Assembly: GCA_021018995.1 (NCBI GenBank)
Contig: CM037598.1
Coordinates: 77,890,671 to 77,954,670 of the forward strand
Reading direction: 5' to 3'
Source: Chloranthus sessilifolius
Taxonomy: Eukaryota > Streptophyta > Magnoliopsida > Chloranthales > Chloranthaceae
DNA: 64,000 bases
Numbering within the stretch: the stretch's first letter is position 1; every line of letters starts with the position of its first letter. The position numbers and the translations under genes are program-made. The notes under the pieces are model-generated. The model had not been told where the DNA came from, ran no database searches, and saw only the letters and a program-made list of their open reading frames with translations. Positions 10,888 to 22,160 of the stretch are shown piece by piece.

Positions 10888-13800
10888 TGTGACAGCCCAA
10901 ATTTTCCCAACCTAAAATTTGGAGATTTTTTTTTTTTTTTTTTTTTTACTTTACACCAAAACCAAATGAGAAAATTTGGACTGCCAGATCGTAAATCACA
11001 ATCTGATACAGAACACTTGCCACATCCATATGCAGGCGGAAATCAAGCAAGGTTATATAAGTATCATGAACAAAACTCCAATTCTAATATCTAATATGTA
11101 CTGAACTAAACAAACGCCAGTGATGACTAACCATCACCAACAGTAGTGTACCATGCATGTATAATAGCATGGACGTACCAACCTCGAACTTACCAAGATC
11201 CACGATGCACTAAATCTACAATCCCAAAACAGAGTACAAATCCTTATACGGAAGCTCCTTTTTCTTTAAGTATGTAGTCTGGCCCTCCTCAAAGCTCCAC
11301 CTGTGACGTATAGTCGGGGTGAGCTAACATCCAAGCTCAATGGAGAAAACTAATACCAATATACATCTCATCACATGCATAGATTCAAAGACAAGATCAA
11401 AATATTTTCTTATCAAGGCTAAAACTGACTTCAAAGGCATTTCTTATCAAAATTGAAACTGAGTTCAAAGGCATTTTCTTATCCAAATTCAAAACTAATT
11501 TCAAAGGCAAACTGATTTCGAAGATGTTTTCTTATCAAAATCGGCCCGATTTCAAAGACATTTTCTTAATAAAATTGAAACTGACTAATCTCTTATCAGA
11601 AGCATATTTCTTATTTTCGATTTACTGAGTTTGAATCACATTCATTTACATGTCTTACATATTCTTACCTGACTTACCCACATGTCTTACATATTCTTAC
11701 TTTGCTTACACATATGTTTTATACATTCTTACTTAGCTTACTTATATGTTTCACACTTTCTTACTTCCCTTACACAATTCGATTCACGGATATCCCGCCA
11801 TGCCGGTTCGATTCACGAAGACTGTCGTGTCAGTTCAATTCAAACACTCACTTGCATAGCTTACACATTGTCACATAGTTTACACAATTCGATTCACCGA
11901 TATCCCGCCGTACCGGTTCGATTCATAGAGACTGCCGTACCAGTTCGATTCACGGTTAGCCGCCGTGCCTGTTCGATTCACGGATATCCCGCCGTGCCGG
12001 TTCGATTCATAGGTTTAACCGCCATGCCGGTTCGATTCACGGTTAGCCGTCGTGCCGGTTCGATTCACGGATATCCCGCCGTGCCGGTTCGATTCATGGG
12101 TTTAACCGCCATGCCGGTTCGATTCATGGTTAGCCGCCATGCCGGTTCGATTCCGCCCTAGCGGCCCACAAGGTATCATATAATCCGCCCATAACGGCCC
12201 ACACATGCACATATAATTCGCCCATAGCGGTCTACGATATTATATAATCCGTCCTTAGCGGTCCACAACACACTTATAATCCGCCCATAGCGGTCCACTT
12301 AAAATTTTCTTAACTTATGGTTCGATTTGGATTTAAATTTATATACAAATTTGATTTGGATTCAATTCAAAGTTCACATTTGCTTCCTTCAAATTTAGCT
12401 TCTGGGTTCGATTCAAAACTTGCAAAACACACATACGATGTTCAAGATTGAAATTCCTTACATGATTTTCGAAGGCTATATAAAAGATTCAAAACAAAGA
12501 TCATTTCTTGATTCGATACGTCAATAATTTTAAAACAGCCACTATGTCAAAGATTCGATAATTCAAAGCTTTCGAGCATTTCAAACAATCAAAATATTCA
12601 AACAAATATTTGAGTTCAAAGATCTGAAGTTTCCATTGCAAGGATTTCAAATACTAATTCATTTCAAAACAAAACTTATCATCTTTCATTCGATCATGTC
12701 AAGCATCTATGAAATTAAATCAAAATGCAATTGCGTATGAAATTTTCCCCACCATAACCTCGAAACTGCGCAAAGCCAAGCAATGCCCTATCGATGGCTT
12801 TCCTCCCTCAATCTACATCACAAATATATGATGACGTATCAAGGATCAACACTCATCACTAATAACTTAGACTATTTAAGTGTTTTAAAAAAAATCGAGT
12901 CGGAACGGGCAAGTTCGCACCAACATAGAAATTGATGTAACCTTCCTCCTAAATTTGGACCTTTAAAAATTTAGATTCATAAGTTTTTCAAAACACACAA
13001 GTTGTAGATCTCTTTGTTATCTTTCCAACTCCTCAAGAATTGCATCAATCGGAGGTCGGAGTAGAGAGTTATGGTCAAAATACCAAAGCAGTACTGGCAA
13101 CTCAGACAAAATCGACTAATCGATTTTCAAGATCGATTAATCGATTTTCCAAAGTCGATTGATCGATTTTCTCTCGATTGATAGATTTTCAAAGAGCCAA
13201 AAATCTTATTCACTATTTGAGGCCAGTCGATTAATCGACCCAATTTCGATTAATCGAAATTCAAAAATCGATTAATCGATTTTACTCGATTAATCGGTTT
13301 CGTTTCTCGACAAAAATCAGAAATTTACCTAACTTATTACTAAATTTTGACCTTTAAAACGATTGATTCACAAGTTGTTCAATTCATGAAAGTTGTAGGT
13401 CTTGCTGTCCTCTTTCCAACGCAAGAAGAATCATATCAATCAGAATTCGGCACAAAACGTTATGGCTGAAATACTACGGTAGTGTCAGTAAGCCCAGGCA
13501 AACTCGATTAATCGATTTTCAAAATCGATCAATCGAATTTCAAAATCGATTAATCAAAATTCTCTTCGATTAATCGATTTTGTGAAGTTCCTCTTGAATT
13601 TCTCTCTTGTCAAAAATCGATTAATCGAGTTTCAAAATCGATTAATCGATTTTGGCAGTTTCTGAGCACTTCTCGGGTTTGAACCTTGAAACCTATTTTT
13701 TTTTCATCAAAATTCAATCCTTTTGATCCTAATCTTTTGCACACACCTAAGCAACATATATTTAATTAAATACATGGAAGAATTGCGTTATTTACCTCTT

Positions 13801-14928
13801 TAAATCGGTGATCTACTCGTAGATCGGATCGTCTTCTTCGTTAGATAAAAAGGGTTTCCAAACCCACCTCGATCATCTCCGAGCTTCATGATCACACCCA
13901 AGCCCACGAAATCGATGGCAATCCTTACACACACACTTCACATAACTCATGCTATGATTTGTGGATCAAAACTCATGATCTCTTCGCAAGAAGAGAGTTT
14001 CAAAACCCCCAAACGGCTCCAAAACCCACAAAAGCAAAACCAAAAGTCGAAACCGACAACGATCCTTCCCTTATACGATCTCACAAAACCTTTTCCACGC
14101 AATCACAAGGCTTGGAGCATACGAATCCGGCGATTCTTCCTCTTTCTTCTTCCTTCTCTCTTCAAAACCCAAACCATCAAACTCTTGCAACCGGTTAAGG
14201 CTTCAAAAGGAAGCTAGCCCCTTTTTTTTATTTTTAAACTAAAAAGGCCGGCTCTCATGCAAAACACATACACCCATTTTGGGTGTTAGTCTTATCTAAG
14301 GACCTAGTTTTTCACGTGAAACGGGCGTACCTAGTTAAGGTATTATCTATTATATAAATGATCCCTTGGTTCAGTGTGGGGCCTGTACACCCAAACTACT
14401 TATTAATCGGACCCGACTTGCCAATACGCACCACCACGGTGTATGAACTCGGTTCTAAAAATCTCATACGTGCTCAAACGGACCTAAAATGATCTCGTTT
14501 GAAAAATCTAAACGGTGACGTGTTTCTTAACAGACATGCACCCGATCAGGACCTATAGTTGGCTCGAATAGTCGGCCCAACTAGCAGCCAATACAGTTGG
14601 CCCACTTAGTCAAATAATTTATTTAACCATTACTAAACTTTTATTCTCTCTCTAGAACCAAAATTTTAAGAGAAATAAATTCTCCTGCCTTTATTTTCAT
14701 TTATAACCAACCTAAACTTAGGTGTTAAGCCAGTACGCCATAGCTAGGTGTATACAATTCATCCAAAGGTCCACACGCGAGTCTAAACTAATCTTTATTT
14801 ATTTATTTTTTTCCACTTAAGACTTAGCCCAACTAACTTAATTATTTTCACCATGTCGGGTACGTGATCAGTCGGGCACGCACACCGAGGCATATTGTTC
14901 AAAGGTCAAAATTTTTCAGGATATTACA
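10888..14928 (-). repeat. 5' LTR of the gag-only retrotransposon (4041 bp)
   Basis: Direct repeat of 4692-8699 with scattered substitutions and small indels, for example an extra palindrome unit near 13120-13140. It holds the same sub-arrays: tandem GGTTCGATTC repeats (11774-12155), CCCATAGCGGTCCAC repeats (12155-12300) and TCGATTAATCGA cluster (13110-13655), plus a shared hairpin motif at 11299-11338. Promoter position cannot be assigned with confidence. Confidence 0.92.
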
Positions 14929-15339
14929 AGTATTGTGTTTTGCTCCAAGTAAACGTGTGCAAGTAATGGCTCCCTTCAAATATTTTTGGTGTTGATTCAC
15001 TCCTCCCCAAGGATCAAAATCTCGGTTTCGATTTCGGTTTCGGTCAGGACCCGAACCGTAAATTGGTCAAAATTTCAGAAATTTCGGTCAAAATTTCGGT
15101 AAATTTTGGATTTTTTTTAAAATATGCTCCGAACTTTACCGAACTTTTTCGAACTTTATTTTCTTAGTTTTTTTAAGCTATTTAACATTATTAGAACGGA
15201 TATATACATTGGTGAGGCTAATTTTCGTCTGTTTAAAATACTTATATGTCTATTCAAAGCCTCATAGAGTTCTTTATTATAAAATATGGAACATAAAATA
15301 GACAAAAAATGACTTCATTACCTGAACTCGAGCAGCCAC

Positions 15340-18300
15340 CTACTCAAAGCCACATAGAGTTCCTGGGTGGTTCTTCTTCATCAGCGTTATTTTGTTGTCG
15401 TGGCCTATAACATTGTCCGTATTGATAGCCATATGCCCCGTGCTGAGATGTTTCTGGTGGTTGATTATATTGGGGGTAGTATGAAGCATACGATCCACCA
15501 AATATTTGAGAAACGAAACCCTCATTTCCCAAATTGCTTGGTTGAGGATATTGTGGGTTGTAAGATTGGTTGGTAGGTTGAAACCCAAACCCACTAAAAC
15601 TACTAATTATAGAGTTAATGGAGTCAAGAGAATCTTGTGGAGTTTGGTAGGACTCTGATGGCCCTCTTCCTTCCAACCCTCTGTATCTAAATATGGGAGT
15701 ATCGTACATGGTCATGTCATCATCAGTCCACTGTCGAACACCGCTTGAAGACTGCCCATGTAAAGTACCATAATCACCACTGTAAGTTTCACCCCCCCAC
15801 TGTGTGCCCTCTCTACCACCCCCAGTACCATCGTCGTCATCATCATCACCACCACCACCATCGTCACCACCATCGTCATCACCATCGTCATCACCACTAC
15901 CACGTCTCTCATCGTTATCTCTAAGAGGTGTTCCTTGGCGAATAAGCCTTCATTTTCTACGAGATTGTGAGGGTTGGCCTTCGGCAGCTCTTTCAGCTTT
16001 ATCTAACCATTCTATGCTCTCACTATCTAAAACTGAAGTTTCTCTCTCCTCAATCCACTCTCTCAAAGGATCATCTTCCGAGAAAATGTAATCCAATTCA
16101 ATCGGATTAAAATATTCCTCATCTACATAAGAAGAATACAAAATTAATTAATACATTTTATAAACATTGTAATTTAAATTTATGAATCACTTTGAAAGTA
16201 AACTTTATTTTATTAGATATTCTTACCACGGCTCGCTCTTTTAATATTTCTAACCCCTCAACCTTATATTGTAATGGACATAGACAATACTTTCCAATCT
16301 CTCCATAGTTAGTCTATTCCTTGATTTGGTATGGATAAGAGAGAAGGTGCTCCAATTTCGTTCGCAATTTGAGGAGGATGTAGTTTGACTTAACACTCGA
16401 ATTGCTATCCTTCAAAAATTAGGGGCTTTCTTCACATCACCGAAGTTTATCCACTATTCAGCTACATTGAATAATATAGATACATCAAATTTAATGGACT
16501 ATAAACTTTCATAAGTAAAATAAAATCTAATTTACCTGGCTTCTGATTATGGATCTTAGATAATGCTAGTGGCGTTCCAAAAGAACCAATTTTATTTCGA
16601 AAGAATTCAATCTGCACAATATTGTCAAACAAGGAAGATCAATGTTACAAATATCAGTAATAATAATCTTATCAATTATACGGGAAAATTAATTATTTGT
16701 TACCTCTCTCATTGCCTTCCCTTGAATGTTGATGTCTGACTCCATCTTTTGGATCACGCTTAATAAGCCCACTGTAGACCTCATCATTTATACTGATATT
16801 TCGACTGTATTGGTAGACGAGGTTCAAGAAATACCCTGTTGAAATATCTCAATTAATTAAAACTATAAAGATAAATGTAACGAAAGTATGATTTTTAATT
16901 AATTAAAGTAATAAATTACCTGCTGCATGTAGATTTTGGTGGAATTGCTCATTCCACCTTCTATTGATCACCTTCCAAAATTTCTTGTGACTTTTGGGGA
17001 ACTTATCTCTAATAGCCAACTTTGCTTTGTTCATGGCCTCATAGACATACCCCATTGTGGGTTTGTCATCCCCATCTACCAATCTTAATACGTGCACTAG
17101 CGGTTCAATAATATTCACAACGTACTCGACACTGTTCCAGAATGGAGAGCTGAAGATAGTATCAGCCACATTGTTAGCCAATGGTCGTTTCGTTTTTGAA
17201 ATTTTGGCTTCGTAACTTACCCATTCTGGAGATCCAGCCAAACTCTTGAAGGCTGCCCTATACTTATATAAGCTTTGAAGGGCAACGAAGTGGGTGGCAA
17301 ACCGAGTTATTGCAGGCCTTATAATGTCCCTTTCGTTTGTAAAGGTTCTCAGCAAATTGCATAGGCTTGCACTTTGGTAGATGAAACTGGTTATCATCTT
17401 ACAGTTCTTTATGACAGTATACACAGTTTCCATCTTTCCGAGGTCAGTGAGAATCAGATCAATACAATGCGCTGCACAAGGAGTCCAGAAGATGTGGCTG
17501 TATGTGGACGAAAGTTTGTTGCCGGCTGCGTTGTAGTTTGATGCGTTATCAGTGATGATTTGTACAACTCGCTGCGGCCCAACTGATCTTACAACCTCAT
17601 CCATCAATCCAAACAAATAGTTGGCATCCTTTGTTATTTTTGAAGCATCAACAGGCTTTTTAAAGATTGTCCCCTGATCACTGTATTCTAAGAAGTTGAT
17701 TAAGGTCTTCTTAGTAACACTCGTCCAACCATCGCATATAATTGTGCAGCCTCTCTCATCCCATATTTTCTCGAAGCTCGTTACATAGGCTGTTATCTCG
17801 GTCACTTCATCGTCTAAATATGGGCTAGCTATCTCATAAGTCGTTGGGATTTTTACCCCAGGTCCTGCCTCGGCACTAGTCTCTAACATGGTCTTAAAGT
17901 ATGGCGATTCGACCACTTGAGTTGGAATATGATTGTACAGAACGAATTTGGTTACTGATTTACCTAATCTTTTACCCCAACTCTTCAAAAATGTTGTGCT
18001 CAACTTGGACTGTTTGGAGCTCTCTGTTTTATATAAGAAAGGATCTATAGGTCCCACTGGACATTTAACACTACCAGAACCAGAAGGTGTAGAACCACCC
18101 TCCTGTATAGTAGATGACCTGCGTAAACCTGTGTCTCCATGGCCTTGGCTATGACCTGACCCTCCCCCAGCTGCTGCTGTAGATGGTCCATGAAAACTAG
18201 ATCGGAATCTATGAGAAGCGTATTATTCATCCTCTCGTCTTCTCCTTTCATTCAAACTGTCCCTCATTGCCCTCCTAAGTTGACTCTCTTCATCATCTTC

Positions 18301-18618
18301 ATCATCATCATCATCCAAGTCTACTAGAATTGAAGTACGGTGAGGTTGCGATATGGTTTCCATAAATTCTTGATTCATTCTCTCGGCCTCTGCTCTCTTT
18401 CCTTTGGCGATCTGCAATTGTTGTTTTATTTGCTGCCTAATTTTCTTGGGCACGCTAGTACATGGCTGCACGTCACCCTGTTTGCCAGCTAAGTGTTCCT
18501 TAAGTCTACTAACACCGCCACCCTTTAGTTCTTTATTACATAAATGACATTTTGAATTAAGCCTCTTAGGTCCCAAAGGAGTGCCATACTGCCATGCAGG
18601 ATCAAGATCGCGAACCAT
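15340..18618 (-). pseudogene. hAT transposase (BED finger, DUF659, dimerisation domain), broken
   Basis: Reading from 18618, the N-terminus has a BED zinc finger (KCHLCNKELKGGG, then SRLKEHLAGKQGDVQPC). After a frameshift near 18223-18057 comes a 384-codon open stretch (18057-16903) with the DUF659/transposase core: CTIICDGWTSVTKK, VQIITDNASNYNAAG, TPCAAHCIDLILTDLGK and RPAITRFATHFVALQ. Further exons follow across GT-AG introns (about 16820-16730, 16629-16560 and 16470-16270). The last holds the hAT C-terminal dimerisation motif SSSNCERNWSTFSLIHTKSR. The tail (16141-15344) is acidic, then Tyr/Gln/Pro-rich. Defects: the BED-core frameshift, a one-base shift near 16765, TGG-to-TAG and another stop in the dimerisation exon, and a TGA after SQSRRK near 15950. 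Not functional as it stands. Confidence 0.9.
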
Positions 18619-18619
18619 T

Positions 18620-19148
18620 TTTATATATCAAATAATATAATCTATAGAAGAAATATCATTTCAGTTAAAAAAATCATTAAATTCAAATTAACCCCATAGA
18701 AAAAGTGGAGATAAAAGTTTTAAATTATAGATCATTTAGCTATTTAAAAAATAATATACCAAGATTTTAGTGATGAAAGTTAGCTATAGGGATATTCAAA
18801 CAATTATCCCTAAACATAATAACATAATTGAAACTTTAAAAGTAGCAACCCAGTGAAATGTAATCAAAAACAAATTATTCATATATATATGGTTAAAAAT
18901 AGAGACTTTGTTATCATTTGGATATGTGCCACATGGAATACCCATCTAAGCCATCGGATTTGAAAACTATGATGTAAAGATCTTTGGGCAAAATATTAGC
19001 ACAAAAACAATCTCTATCATCTAATTTCTCACAAACAACTATTGAATCAAATAATGTCCTTTGACTTTATTCCATCGGATGATAGAAATCACGTTTCATG
19101 CCAATCTTTTATATAGCAATCTTGATCATTCTTTGGTGTTCACATATA

Positions 19149-19206
<58 letters not shown>

Positions 19207-20102
19207 TATAACATGATCTTAAAATATAGTTAATATAATGATTAATATTTGTATAATAAATTTATAATTAATTGTAAATATAGTTATAATTATTATGTTT
19301 TATTGTTGGTGTTATTAAGTATTATTTCAAATTTTTCATTTTGATAGTTTTATTGTGAAAATATTAAATTTATTTAATTATTTATAGTATTGTAGTTAAG
19401 TGTAATAATATTGTAATAAGTATATTATTACAATATTAATATGTAATATAAATATAGTAGTTGTTAATTTTTATATTTTAATAATATCATTATATCGTTA
19501 TAAATATTAATTATATATTACGAATAATACTTTTAAATAGTAATATATTTATGATTTTTATTAATAATTAATTTATTGTTATTGGTTTATATTTAATATT
19601 AAGTTATATTATGATGATTAAAGTTATATTAGTGTTCTTAATATATAAAAATATAAAATATATAATATTATGTAAATATGTATGATAAATATTTGTGATA
19701 ATGTAGAGTTTATACAATTTTAATATATAAATTAAGTGAATTGGATAGTTGTTTTTAAAAGAGAATTGCATTATTTTTAAGTATATTAAATAATGGTAAA
19801 TGATAATAATAAATTTGTAAATGTTAAGTATTTTTATATAATGATGTTTATATACTATTTTTTTATATAAATTTTATTTATGAAAATCAATTATATAATA
19901 TAATATATTATTATATTTATTATTGTTAGTATAATAATTAATTTTATAATAATTTATTTCAAATTATATATCTTTATAAATTATTTTATAAAAATATTGT
20001 TAAATATAATTATAGTATAAATATTATTAAATATAAGATATTGTATATAAAAAGAGTTATTAAATAAAGGTTTCCTTGGGCTAGCCTAGGCCGATTCAAT
20101 GC

Positions 20103-20175
<73 letters not shown>

Positions 20176-20490
20176 ATATAATTAAAATATTATTCCATGT
20201 GACACCATCAATTATAGTTATTATTATTAGTATAATATATTATATATATAATTAATTAATAATATAATTAAAATATTATTCCATGTGGCACCATCAATAT
20301 ATATATATATATATATATAGATAATAATATAATTAAAATATTATTCCATGTGGCACCATCAATATATATATATATATATAGATAATAATATAATTAAAAT
20401 ATTATTCCATGTGGCACCATCAATGCAATTATCTCTAAACATAAAAAGATAATAATATAATTAAAAAATATATATTATTATATATTTTTC
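18620..20490. repeat. AT-rich filler with (TA)n microsatellites inside the hAT element
   Basis: Very AT-rich. (TA)n runs at about 19145-19203, 20105-20170, 20298-20320 and 20361-20381. From about 20165 to 20425 a unit with TTAAAATATTATTCCATGTG and GGCACCATCAA is repeated four times, separated by (TA)n stretches of different length. No coding potential. Confidence 0.85.
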
Positions 20491-20544
20491 AAGACCCGAG
20501 TAGGGATGGCGAACTCACATAATTTTTTAGAGAGATTTGGGTAA

Positions 20545-21008
20545 ATTTCGACGAGATCCGACGAGATTTGGTCACTTTCCGGCAATATTTTCTGAGACCC
20601 GAGTAGAGACGGCGAATCGGGCTAAGATTTGGGAACTCCCGTAATTTTTGAAAGCGAAATCCAGCGAGTCTGGGCGAAATCTGGCGAGTTTGAGCGAAAT
20701 TCGGCGAGAAACCGCCTAGATCCGACAAGATTTGGGCGAAATCCAACAACATTTGGGTGAAATATGAGTCCAAACGGCGAACCACACGTACATTCGGCAA
20801 CTTATGATATTTTTTTGCGTGAAATCCGGTGAATCCTGACGAAATCTGGCGACCAAAAATGTTAGATCTAGAGAAATCTAGAGAAAGTTGGCGAAAACCG
20901 ACTTCACATGGCGAATCACGCAAAGATTCAGCACCTATATTAATTTTTTGAAGAAAATCCAACGAGTTCCGACGAAATCCGGCGAGGTGTCGGTGAAATC
21001 CGGCGATG
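20545..21008. repeat. Subterminal GAAATCCGGCGA-type repeats of the hAT element
   Basis: A word close to GAAATCCGGCGA (also AAATCTGGCGAG, AAATTCGGCGAG, GATCCGACGAG) recurs more than ten times at irregular 12-30 bp spacing between the transposase promoter side and the right end. Short subterminal motif arrays are known transposase-binding sites in other hAT elements such as Ac. That role here is an inference from position. Confidence 0.6.
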
Positions 21009-21373
21009 AGTTGGCTGGGCTGCAGATGAGGAAGATATATGTATTTGGGTTGCCATTAAAGAATCTGTTGCAATTAAAAAAGCTTAATGGGTTAAATGGG
21101 TGCAGTTACAAAAATTGGCTTTTAAACTGTTAAATACATGGCTTAAATGGGTGTAGTTACAAAAATGGGTATGATACCCATTCAAATAGGCTAAAGGACG
21201 GTCCAAGCAAAATTCCGGCAGAAAATTCAAATTATCGGCCGATAATTTTCATTTGTCAAAGGGGGGGGGGGGGGGCGGTTTTTTATGATTTCCGGTCTCG
21301 GTCTTGACCGAAACCGAGACGTCTCGGCCGAAAATTTCAATTTTCGGCCGAGATTTTGATCCTTGCTCCTCCT

Positions 21374-21854
21374 GCTCGTCCAAAGCCCAAAATTTGAATT
21401 CGAAAGTAGATGACGTAGTAGGGCGCACATATGACTTTTCCAACACAGGAGTTTCAAGTGAGTTAGGGCAAAAACCCTTTCGAGGGGTAGATTTTCAGAA
21501 ATCGAATTCCTACCTCTCCTAACCGGTTGAAGATCCCTTCAGGACTAAACCCTACCGAAGGGTTTCCTACCAACATTGGTACTGCTATAGAGATCGCAGC
21601 CCAGGAGCTTTAATCAGTAGCCTTGGTAAAGCACCCAATTTTTATTCAATTTCCTGCGACTGTTTGATATAGGTTCTTCCATTCGATTCTTCTCTTTGAT
21701 TTTTATAGCAGCTACCAAGTGTATGATAAAATGCTCCAGTAGTATATCTATGTAGTATATCTAGATAATCAATCTAGTGTATCTGTTGACGATTTGACTG
21801 TGATTTGTGTCATACATATACATACCCGATTTTTATTCGGTCTTGCAACTGTGA

Positions 21855-21933
<79 letters not shown>

Positions 21934-22160
21934 AATTTTTATTCGGTCTTGCAAGTGTGTGATATGAATGGGCTCTTTTGTTTGGTTCTTGAATTTGATT
22001 TTCACATCAGCTAGCAAGTGTTTGATAAAATGCGTGTGAGGAGATCCGGTTTTTGTTTTATTATGCTTCCCTTGTATTTTTAATCTAGTGTATATTAAGG
22101 GCATGTTTGATTTCACGTAGCGATAAATGCGTTTTGGTCCCATTTAACCCCAACCGAAAT
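21374..22160. repeat. Unassigned flank with imperfect duplications and a (CT)n(TA)n tract
   Basis: A segment containing AATTTTTATTC, a GGTTCTT..GATT stretch and AGCAAGTGT(A/T)TGATAAAATGC occurs at about 21638-21735 and again at 21935-22035. Between them is a (CT)n followed by (TA)n microsatellite at 21857-21931. The ORFs translating it as Ile-Tyr or Ser-Leu runs are not genes. It may be an old gene 5' region but no coding exon is recognisable. Confidence 0.5.

Larger units (their letters stand above)
4692..14928 (-). mobile_element. Non-autonomous gypsy-type LTR retrotransposon with gag only (TR-GAG-like)
   Basis: Two long direct repeats (4692-8699 and 10888-14928) bound a 2.2-kb internal region. 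The 5-bp target duplication AGTAT is exact (4687-4691 and 14929-14933). Primer site, gag and polypurine tract orient the element on the minus strand. LTR ends are TGTAATATCC...GGGCTGTCACA. The internal region holds a broken gag but no protease, reverse transcriptase, RNase H or integrase, so it needed enzymes in trans. Primer site, leader and gag N-terminus closely resemble those of the two gypsy elements at 28.8-53 kb, so relatives of those are the likely helpers. LTRs of about 4 kb around a 2.2-kb interior are unusually long. Internal short ORFs in the LTRs are not genes. Confidence 0.88.
4444..14975. mobile_element. hAT-like MITE (~290 bp) split by the gag-only retrotransposon
   Basis: The sequence GGGAGCCATTACTTGCACAC at 4444 is matched in inverted orientation at 14955-14974. 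Both ends are flanked by the same 8 bp, TCAAATAT (4436-4443 and 14976-14983). An 8-bp duplication with short inverted repeats is hAT-like. Without the 10.2-kb retrotransposon the MITE would be only 4444-4691 plus 14934-14975, about 290 bp, and it has no transposase. A short ORF at 4338-4580 crosses the left end and is not a gene. A related sequence (shared CCATCTAAGCC..TCG words) occurs at about 18935 inside the hAT element. Confidence 0.7.
15008..21365 (-). mobile_element. hAT DNA transposon (6.36 kb)
   Basis: Terminal inverted repeats start CAAGGATCAAAATCTCGG (15008) and end in its complement (21365), followed inward by CGGTTTCGGTC words on both sides. The flanking 8 bp are CTCCTCCC (15000-15007) and CTCCTCCT (21366-21373), 7 of 8 matching. 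A decayed transposase gene lies on the minus strand at 15.3-18.6 kb. The promoter-side third (18.6-21.2 kb) is non-coding and filled with AT-rich DNA, (TA)n tracts and repeats. The size is within the range of autonomous plant hATs. Confidence 0.85.

Noticed and set aside
5487..12161. 150-159 aa ORFs in both gag-only LTRs (repeated VPVRFTVSRRAGSIHGYP units)
   Set aside because: They translate the GGTTCGATTC tandem array; the units vary out of frame between the two LTRs and no protein family fits.
7700..14217. Paired ORFs of 79-109 aa near 7.7-8.0 and 13.9-14.2 kb
   Set aside because: Present only as LTR duplicates, low-complexity Lys/Pro/Ser content, no conserved domain; probably chance ORFs in the LTR.
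18223..18357. Aspartate-rich stretch as a separate acidic protein
   Set aside because: It is the linker after the BED finger of the hAT transposase, a usual feature of that family.
21769..22143. ORFs with long Ile-Tyr or Arg-Glu runs
   Set aside because: They are translations of the (CT)n(TA)n microsatellite at 21857-21931. The Ile-Tyr ORFs at 63.4-63.7 kb are likewise from a (TA)n tract.
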